Shown in pieces: positions 1 through 5,128 of a stretch of DNA of 5,128 bases. The DNA is from an uncultured Prevotellaceae bacterium (GTDB lineage Bacteria > Bacteroidota > Bacteroidia > Bacteroidales > Muribaculaceae). Where the stretch lies: NCBI GenBank assembly GCA_945645715.1, contig CALZFJ010000173.1:1-5128 (forward strand). The letters run 5' to 3'. The position numbers were made by a program, and so were the translations under genes. Numbering within the stretch: the first letter of the stretch is position 1; every line of letters starts with the position of its first letter. The notes under the pieces are model-generated. The model had not been told where the DNA came from. It ran no database searches and was given only the letters and a program-made list of their open reading frames with translations.

Positions 1-1091
1 TCTCCAGGGTTGAGAAGCGTCGACGGGAATTGCGGCTGGTTGGGGCTGTCGGGGAACTTCTGTGTCTCAAGTGCAATTGCTTCGCGATATTTGAATGTGT
101 CGCCGCACTTGCCAATGCCGTTGCCGTCGAAGAAGTTGCCACTATAGAATTGCAATCCGGGCTGGTTGGTATAAACTTCCATCACGCGGCCCGAGGTTGG
201 CTCATACACGGTTGCGGCAAGCTCCACATCGTCGGCAGTAGAGCGGCGCAGCACCCAGTTGTGGTCGTAGCCGTTGCCGCAGCGCAGCTGCTCGTTGTCG
301 TCGTTCACGCGGTCGCCGATGGCGGTAGGACTGTTGAAGTCGAAAGGAGTACCAGCCACAGGCATAAGCTCGCCGGTGGGAATGAGCACGCTATCCACAG
401 GGGTGATATAGTCGGCATTGATAGTGAGCAGGTGGTCGTTGATGGTACCGGCGCACTCGCCCTTGAGGTTGAAGAAGCCGTGGTGTGAAAGATTCACCAC
501 AGTAGGCTTGTCGGTAGTAGCGCGGTAGGTAATCTTAAATTCGTTGTCGGGGGTGAGGGCGTAGGTCATTGTCACCTTGAGGTTGCCCGGATAGCCTTCG
601 GCACCGTCGGGAGAGAGTATAGAGAGCTGAATCATGTCGGTACCCACTGAATCCACGTCCCACACCACTTGGTCAAGACCTTTGAGGCCGCCATGCAGGC
701 TTTGTCCATTGTTGTTGAGAGGCACATGATAGGTGATGCTGTCGATTGTAAATTCACCCTTAGCAATGCGGTTGGCATAGCGGCCTACCACGCAGCCAAT
801 GAAGCGTTCGCTCTGGAAATCCACATATTCCTTCAGCGTGTTGTGTCCCAGCACCACATCGCCCATAATACCGTTCTTGTCGGGAGTCCAGAGCGATACC
901 ACATGCCCGCCGAAGTTGGTCACCTGCATGATCATTCCGGTTTCCGACTTCAGGGTGTAGAGGGCAACTTGCTTGCCGTCGATAGTCGATTCAAAATTAC
1001 GGGCATCTACAAGTTTCACATTGTCGGCAGCTCCACATGCCGTGAGGGCAGCCATTGCTATTGCAGCAAATCCATAAAATAATTGTTTCAT
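1..1091 (-). CDS. galM: Aldose 1-epimerase (galactose mutarotase family), predicted lipoprotein; 3' end cut by the window edge
   Basis: Interconverts the alpha and beta anomers of an aldose such as galactose or glucose. The frame runs from ATG at 1089-1091 to the left edge: 363 codons and no stop. Family members end soon after the motif FPSTLLNPG seen at the edge, so roughly 15-20 residues are probably missing. Residues expected from the Lactococcus GalM active site are all present: R104 in GRYANR, H133 in SLHGG, H204 in HHGFFNL, D276 in GYDHNW and the general base E342 in ALETQ. Their offsets from the Lactococcus numbering are constant to within a few residues, so the enzyme looks intact. 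Residues 1-19 form a short lysine-led hydrophobic signal ending in the lipobox LTAC (C19), which predicts a lipid-anchored, exported protein; classical GalM is cytoplasmic. The gene follows the HTCS gene on the same strand after 41 bases and could be its operon partner. The family call is very secure; substrate preference is not determined. Confidence 0.96.
   Translation of the reverse strand, partial: MKQLFYGFAAIAMAALTACGAADNVKLVDARNFESTIDGKQVALYTLKSETGMIMQVTNFGGHVVSLWTPDKNGIMGDVVLGHNTLKEYVDFQSERFIGCVVGRYANRIAKGEFTIDSITYHVPLNNNGQSLHGGLKGLDQVVWDVDSVGTDMIQLSILSPDGAEGYPGNLKVTMTYALTPDNEFKITYRATTDKPTVVNLSHHGFFNLKGECAGTINDHLLTINADYITPVDSVLIPTGELMPVAGTPFDFNSPTAIGDRVNDDNEQLRCGNGYDHNWVLRRSTADDVELAATVYEPTSGRVMEVYTNQPGLQFYSGNFFDGNGIGKCGDTFKYREAIALETQKFPDSPNQPQFPSTLLNPG
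1035..1091 (-). other. Lipoprotein signal peptide of the aldose 1-epimerase
   Basis: Codons 1-19 read MKQLFYGF, then an alanine-rich hydrophobic stretch, then the lipobox LTAC with the lipidated cysteine at residue 19. The mature protein begins C-G-A-A-D-N. This supports choosing the ATG at 1089-1091 as the start, because it gives a signal peptide of normal length directly before the mutarotase fold. The residues after the cysteine lack the run of acidic residues that marks surface export in Bacteroides, so a periplasm-facing anchor is the more likely inference. Confidence 0.85.
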
Positions 1092-1132
1092 TACCGTAAA
1101 ATATTAGTTTTTATGTTAAGTTTATTTGTTTA
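1092..1132 (-). other. AT-rich gap between the HTCS gene and galM
   Basis: Forty-one bases separate the HTCS stop from the galM start. The HTCS ends in tandem in-frame stops (TAA TAA, 1135 down to 1130). The gap is strongly AT-rich. It contains no GC-rich hairpin followed by T residues, so no intrinsic terminator is visible. There is no Shine-Dalgarno sequence before galM, which is usual in Bacteroidota, where A/T-rich leaders serve initiation. I find no good match to the Bacteroidota sigma-A promoter (TTTG near -33, TAnnTTTG near -7). Read-through from the HTCS gene is therefore the simplest interpretation, but a weak separate promoter is not excluded. Confidence 0.6.
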
Positions 1133-4100
1133 TTAAGTTGGTTCATCGCTTGTTTTAGTGCCGGCGGTGCCATGCGAGTCGGCGTCTTTTGCAAGCCACT
1201 CGGTGGGAGTTACGCCAAATTCCTTCTTGAAAGCCTTAGAGAAATAGTTAGGCTCGGAAAAGCCGGTGCGGTAGCTCGTTTCCGACACGTTGAAGCCATC
1301 TTTGAGCAGCGAGCAGGCGCGTGAGAGGCGTCGTTTGCGCACGTAGTCGCCGGTGGAGATGTTGAGGAGGCTCTTCATCTTCATGTGGAGCAGGCTTCGG
1401 CTCACAGCCATTCGGGCGGTGATGTCGGCTACCGAGAATTTCTCATTGTCCATGTTGCTGTCGATGACCTCATTGATTTTGCTGATGAAGTCGCGGTCGA
1501 TATCGGTGAGCTGCACTTCGGTGTCTTCTACCTTGTCGGTGGTCTTTGCCTGCACCATACGCTCGCGCAGCTGCACGCGGTCGCGCATGATGTTGTTCAC
1601 CTGTAGCTCCAGAATCTGAGGGTCGAAAGGCTTCTGCACATAGGCATCGGCACCGCTTTCATAGCCCTCCATCACGTCCTTGGCATCGTTCTTGGCGGTG
1701 AGCAGAATCACGGGAATGTGCGATGTGCTGATGTCCTGCTTCAGTCGCCGGCAAAGCTCGGTGCCTTCCATTTCGGGCATCATCACATCGGTAATCACCA
1801 GATCTACCGGGTTCGACAAGGCATAGTCGAGAGCACTACGCCCGTTGTCGGCGGTGTGAATGTTGTAGCGCGGTGAGAATATGGTGGCAAGGAAGCTAAG
1901 CAGCTCCTCGTTATCCTCCACGAGCAGCACGCAAGGCTTCGACTGAATCTCCTTTGGCTCTACGCCGTTTGCCTCCTTTGCCTTGACGAGATGAGGAATT
2001 GAAAACTCATATTGCTTGAGCTGCACCACGCTCTTTTCGGGGCTGATGTGGAGCGAAGAGTCGAATGCGTTCTCATCGACACGCAAATCAACGATGAATG
2101 TGCTGCCTTTGCCGATTTCCGACTCCACCCTCACCGTGCCACCGTGAATCTCGGTGAGCTTCTTCACCAAGGCAAGCCCCAGTCCCCAGCCCTTGTGGTT
2201 CTTGGTGTGGCCGCGTTTCGTCTGGTAGTAGGGTGAGAAGATGTTCTGCAGCTCCTCGCGTGCAATACCGATGCCTGTGTCCTTTATCTCGATGTGGAGC
2301 AGGGTGTGGCCGTCGGGCTCGCCGGTTATGGCAGCTGTCACTTTCACCGCACCGCCCTCAGAGGTGTATTTGAGTGCGTTGGTGAGCAGGTTGTTTACGA
2401 TGCGTTCCACATAGCTTGGCGAGAACCACACTTCCTCGCCATTGTTTTCACACCACGAGGTGAGAGTGATGTTTTTTTCGTGCGCTCCCTCGCTGAAGAG
2501 GTGGGTAAGGCTTTCGATGAACTCCAGCGGATTGCCATATTGCAGATAGAAGCGGAACGTACCCGTCTCCACCTTGTTGAAGGTTACCAGCTCATCTACC
2601 AGTTTAAGTATCTTTTCGGAGTTTTTCAGGGCAGTGTCGAGCATATCGGCATCGTCCTTGGGAATGGTCTCCCGGTGCGACTGCACGCGCTTCAGCGGCG
2701 AGATAATAAGCGACAGAGGAGTCTTCAGCTCATGCGACACCGAGGTGAAGAAGTCGAGCTTAATCTTGTTCACTTCCTCGATTTTCTCCTTCTCCATATT
2801 GGCGAGTCGCACCTCGTTGCGCTCGCGCATGCGGGTGTTTGATATGCGGATAAAGTAGTAGATAGCCACCACCACAAGCAGCACATAGAGGCAATAAGCC
2901 CAGATAGTCTTGTAGAATGGAGGGTGCACCACTATCTCGATTTCCTTAACCGGGACCTCGTCCCAGCCCACATTGCTCACATTGGCACGCACTTGCAGTG
3001 TGTAGGTGCCGGCAGGGAGGTTGGAGCCTACCCACTTCCGCTCGGGGCTTGGGGCACTCCAGTTATTGTTGCTGCTGCCGAGCAGGCGCGTCTGGTAGTA
3101 GATGGAGCTGGCATTGCCCGGAACGATAGCCGCATACTTGATGCTGAACGAGTGCGACTGGCTGCTGCTCAGCTCAATTCGCGGCATGTTGTCGAGCACA
3201 TCGGTGAGGGGAGAATCCTCGGTAGCCGACGTCTGCACCATATCGTTGATTATAAGATTCTGCAGGTGCACTTCGAGCTTCCGCTCCTGTGCTGCCATCT
3301 TCGCCGGGTCGAACGAGATGAGTCCGCTGATTGTACCCATATAGAGGCGTCCGTCGGAGGCAAGGATAGCCGAAGAATAATTGAACTGGTTGGTGGGCAA
3401 GCCGTGGTCAACGCTATATCGCGTCACCTCAGTGCGAGGGCGGTTGATTTGGTAAAGACCGCTCGACGAACTTACCCAGAGGTTGCCTTTGTTGTCGCCG
3501 TCGATGCTGCAGATGGTGCTTTGAGCAAGCATCTCGTCGAGCTCGAAGCGATGCACCTTCATTCCCAACGGCTCAACGAAGAAGAGCCCATTGGTGTTGG
3601 TACCAATCCAAATTTTCCCTGAGTCGTCTTGATAAAGTGCAGTTACATATTCTTCAGAAAGCATGTTAGCCTTGATTCCGGTGATTTCACCGGTGCGGGC
3701 ATCGATGCGATACAAGCCATAGCTGCGCATTCCGCACCACACATTGTCATCGTTATCTATTAACAGGCAATAGCAGAAAAACCGTGACAGTATGTCGTGG
3801 TTCACCACCTTGAAGTCGCTTGCGCCCTTGTCGATATACGACAGACCCTGCGTGGTCGCAAACCACACACGCCCGGTGCCATGCTGCTGTGCGATGTCGA
3901 AGATTGCATCGCTCGTGAGCGGGTGTGCCGACGACGGCAGATATTGCTGCAGCGATTCGGTGCGGGTGTTGTAGCGGAAAAGACCTCGGCGGAATGTTCC
4001 TATCCATATATCGTCGCTTTCGGCGTCTTTGAGCAGCGTGTGCACGTTGCTTCCCGTCACCTTGAGTTTGTCGGGCGATGTGACGGTGCCGCTGGCAATG

Positions 4101-5128
4101 TCGTAGTTGTTGATTCCGCCATCTTCGGTAGCAATCATGAGGTTGCCTTGTGGATATTCTATTATTTTTCGCACAGCCTTGCCGCTGAGTGTGTGGTTGT
4201 TGTATCCGGGCTGAATCCAATTGAACTGCTCGTTCTTGTGCAGCAGCAGATTGATGCCGCCGAAGTAGGTGCCTATCCACACATTGTTGCTGCGGTCGCA
4301 CACAATGGCATAGATAGCGTTGTCGTTGAGGTTGGTCTTGTCGATGTAGTTCTGGCGAAGAATATCCACGGTGCCGTCGGGGTTGATAATCGACAATCCC
4401 TTTTCGGTTCCGAGCCACATGCGTCCGGAGTTGTCCTCGGTGATGACGCGCACAGTGCCGTCGCAGATTACGGGCTCGTCGTAGATAATCTTCTCGCCGG
4501 TGGTGAGGCTCACTCGCATCACGCCCTTACCATTACGGCTAATCCACAGATAGCCCTTCGAGTCGAACCGCAAGGGGGTAATGCCGTCGTAGCCCTTCAG
4601 AAAGTCGCTGAACAAGTCCTGGCTGAGCTGGGTGGTTTTCGAGAAGTCACTCTCATAGTAGAAAATGGAGTGATTCGTCGATAGGAAGATACGTCCTTGG
4701 CTATCCTCGGCAGCCGAGATGATAAACTCCGGCTCCGAGCGCTTTATCATTGTGAATGAGTCGGTCGCTTCGTCGTAGAGATAAAGCTCCACGCCGGCCA
4801 TGAGCAGGCGGCCGTCGTGAAGCTCAAGAATGGTGGAGAACAGCTTTGAGGGGAGATTGTAGCGTACGAAGTCGTCAGAAGCCTGCCGGTAGCGGCACAG
4901 TCCGCCCTCGGTAGCCACCCAGATGCGTCCCTTGGAGTCCTGATATACTACACTCACCGAGCTGTTGATGAGAGAATGTTCGTTTCCCGCCTCGTTGAAG
5001 TAGGTGGTTATTTCATAGCCATCGTAGCATGCCAGTCCGTTACGCGTTGCTATCCACATACGCCCCAGATTGTCTTGCTTGATGTCGGTGACTTGCTGGT
5101 GCGGCAGCCCTTCGTTGGTGGTGATGTG
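1133..5128 (-). CDS. Hybrid two-component system sensor kinase/response regulator (HTCS) with AraC-type output; 5' end beyond the window
   Basis: One-protein signal transducer of Bacteroidales that senses glycan-derived sugars in the periplasm and activates carbohydrate-use genes. Numbering from the internal M at 5059: fourteen propeller blade motifs (about 1-585), Y_Y_Y domain (about 633-712), one membrane helix (about 718-738) and a helical linker (741-765). Then come HisKA with phospho-acceptor H776 in SHELKTP (codon 2732-2734), and HATPase_c (about 880-993) with N894, DTGIGI at 927-932 and GWGLGL at 957-962. The receiver (about 1042-1157) has E1048/D1049, phospho-acceptor D1091 (codon 1787-1789), T1121 and K1143. 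The AraC-type HTH (about 1190-1288) includes GFSEPNYFSKAFKKEFG, followed by a hydrophilic tail of about 20 residues. All catalytic residues are present and the frame is unbroken. It stays open for 23 more codons upstream of 5059 to the right edge, within the first blade, so the true start and signal peptide lie outside. The stop is TAA at 1133-1135. The family is certain; the ligand and targets are unknown. Confidence 0.97.
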   Translation of the reverse strand, partial: HITTNEGLPHQQVTDIKQDNLGRMWIATRNGLACYDGYEITTYFNEAGNEHSLINSSVSVVYQDSKGRIWVATEGGLCRYRQASDDFVRYNLPSKLFSTILELHDGRLLMAGVELYLYDEATDSFTMIKRSEPEFIISAAEDSQGRIFLSTNHSIFYYESDFSKTTQLSQDLFSDFLKGYDGITPLRFDSKGYLWISRNGKGVMRVSLTTGEKIIYDEPVICDGTVRVITEDNSGRMWLGTEKGLSIINPDGTVDILRQNYIDKTNLNDNAIYAIVCDRSNNVWIGTYFGGINLLLHKNEQFNWIQPGYNNHTLSGKAVRKIIEYPQGNLMIATEDGGINNYDIASGTVTSPDKLKVTGSNVHTLLKDAESDDIWIGTFRRGLFRYNTRTESLQQYLPSSAHPLTSDAIFDIAQQHGTGRVWFATTQGLSYIDKGASDFKVVNHDILSRFFCYCLLIDNDDNVWCGMRSYGLYRIDARTGEITGIKANMLSEEYVTALYQDDSGKIWIGTNTNGLFFVEPLGMKVHRFELDEMLAQSTICSIDGDNKGNLWVSSSSGLYQINRPRTEVTRYSVDHGLPTNQFNYSSAILASDGRLYMGTISGLISFDPAKMAAQERKLEVHLQNLIINDMVQTSATEDSPLTDVLDNMPRIELSSSQSHSFSIKYAAIVPGNASSIYYQTRLLGSSNNNWSAPSPERKWVGSNLPAGTYTLQVRANVSNVGWDEVPVKEIEIVVHPPFYKTIWAYCLYVLLVVVAIYYFIRISNTRMRERNEVRLANMEKEKIEEVNKIKLDFFTSVSHELKTPLSLIISPLKRVQSHRETIPKDDADMLDTALKNSEKILKLVDELVTFNKVETGTFRFYLQYGNPLEFIESLTHLFSEGAHEKNITLTSWCENNGEEVWFSPSYVERIVNNLLTNALKYTSEGGAVKVTAAITGEPDGHTLLHIEIKDTGIGIAREELQNIFSPYYQTKRGHTKNHKGWGLGLALVKKLTEIHGGTVRVESEIGKGSTFIVDLRVDENAFDSSLHISPEKSVVQLKQYEFSIPHLVKAKEANGVEPKEIQSKPCVLLVEDNEELLSFLATIFSPRYNIHTADNGRSALDYALSNPVDLVITDVMMPEMEGTELCRRLKQDISTSHIPVILLTAKNDAKDVMEGYESGADAYVQKPFDPQILELQVNNIMRDRVQLRERMVQAKTTDKVEDTEVQLTDIDRDFISKINEVIDSNMDNEKFSVADITARMAVSRSLLHMKMKSLLNISTGDYVRKRRLSRACSLLKDGFNVSETSYRTGFSEPNYFSKAFKKEFGVTPTEWLAKDADSHGTAGTKTSDEPT
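3305..5128 (-). repeat. Fourteen tandem Reg_prop-type beta-propeller blade motifs in the HTCS sensor (protein-level repeat)
   Basis: A motif of the form G-x-[IVL]-W-[IV]-[GA]-T-x-x-G-L recurs every 39-48 residues. Numbering from M at 5059, the position of the conserved tryptophan falls at 2, 47, 86, 125, 172, 215, 261, 308, 352, 399, 441, 484, 528 and 573. Ten of the fourteen keep tryptophan; 86 is Leu, 125 is Phe, 308 is Met and 573 is Tyr. Fourteen units match the two seven-bladed propellers known from HTCS sensor structures, so the periplasmic sensor appears complete apart from the start of blade 1. Blades 3 and 4 (about 4680-4820) are the shortest and most diverged. The repeat is visible in protein, not as a DNA repeat. 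Confidence 0.88.

Noticed and set aside
30..488. A 152-codon open frame on the plus strand, opposite galM.
   Set aside because: The minus-strand frame encodes conserved mutarotase motifs here (GYDHNW, ALETQ); the plus-strand frame has none.
669..1082. A 137-codon open frame on the plus strand, opposite the N-terminal half of galM.
   Set aside because: It is antisense to GRYANR and SLHGG of the mutarotase and to its signal peptide, with no independent support.
1091..1099. A small inverted repeat TTAC-C-GTAA at the galM start.
   Set aside because: Four-base arms around one base are expected by chance and too small to be an operator or hairpin.
1092..1132. A possible promoter for galM in the AT-rich gap (minus-strand TAATATTTTAC).
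   Set aside because: The match to TAnnTTTG is partial, there is no TTTG at the right distance upstream, and the site is too close to the ATG to leave a normal leader.
2294..2842. A 182-codon open frame on the plus strand, opposite the HisKA/HATPase region.
   Set aside because: It is antisense to highly conserved kinase motifs and shows no domain or signal of its own.
2924..3622. A 232-codon open frame on the plus strand, opposite the Y_Y_Y and last propeller blades.
   Set aside because: It overlaps well-supported domains on the other strand, has no family motif, and its composition reflects the complement of the real gene.
3753..4418. A 221-codon frame on the minus strand, in another register of the HTCS gene.
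   Set aside because: It is very rich in Arg, Gln and His, which is the out-of-frame image of the propeller codons. The HTCS frame is intact across it, so it is not evidence of a frameshift.
3797..4684. A 295-codon open frame on the plus strand, opposite the HTCS propeller region.
   Set aside because: It is antisense to a clearly real coding region. Its protein is Val/Ala/His-rich with no recognisable motif, typical of a frame opposite codons ending in G or C.

Overview
This window is a fragment of a Bacteroidota chromosome, most likely from the order Bacteroidales. The main evidence is a complete-looking hybrid two-component system (HTCS): a one-protein sensor kinase, receiver and AraC regulator of the type that controls glycan-use loci in gut Bacteroidales. 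The AT-rich intergenic gap without a Shine-Dalgarno sequence also fits. The coding DNA is moderately GC-rich, with many codons ending in G or C. That would suit Muribaculaceae- or Prevotella-like genomes, but the genus cannot be fixed from this sequence alone.

Both genes lie on the minus strand, and transcription runs from right to left. The right-hand 78% of the window (1133-5128) is the HTCS gene, which enters from beyond the right edge. Its N-terminus (signal peptide and the start of the first propeller blade) is missing, and everything else is present and in frame. It has fourteen beta-propeller blade motifs, a Y_Y_Y domain, one membrane helix, HisKA, HATPase, a receiver domain and an AraC-type DNA-binding domain. 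After a 41-base AT-rich gap (1092-1132) comes an aldose 1-epimerase (galM-type) with a lipoprotein signal peptide. It reads to the left edge without a stop codon, so only a short C-terminal piece should be missing.

A likely reading is a sugar- or glycan-responsive unit. The periplasmic propellers sense an oligosaccharide or monosaccharide, the cytoplasmic part phosphorylates itself and binds DNA near target promoters, and the exported mutarotase interconverts sugar anomers outside the cytoplasm. The ligand and the regulon cannot be read from this window. I saw no RNA genes, mobile elements, CRISPR arrays, strong terminators or clear promoters. I also found no convincing new system. The points worth checking are refinements of known families.
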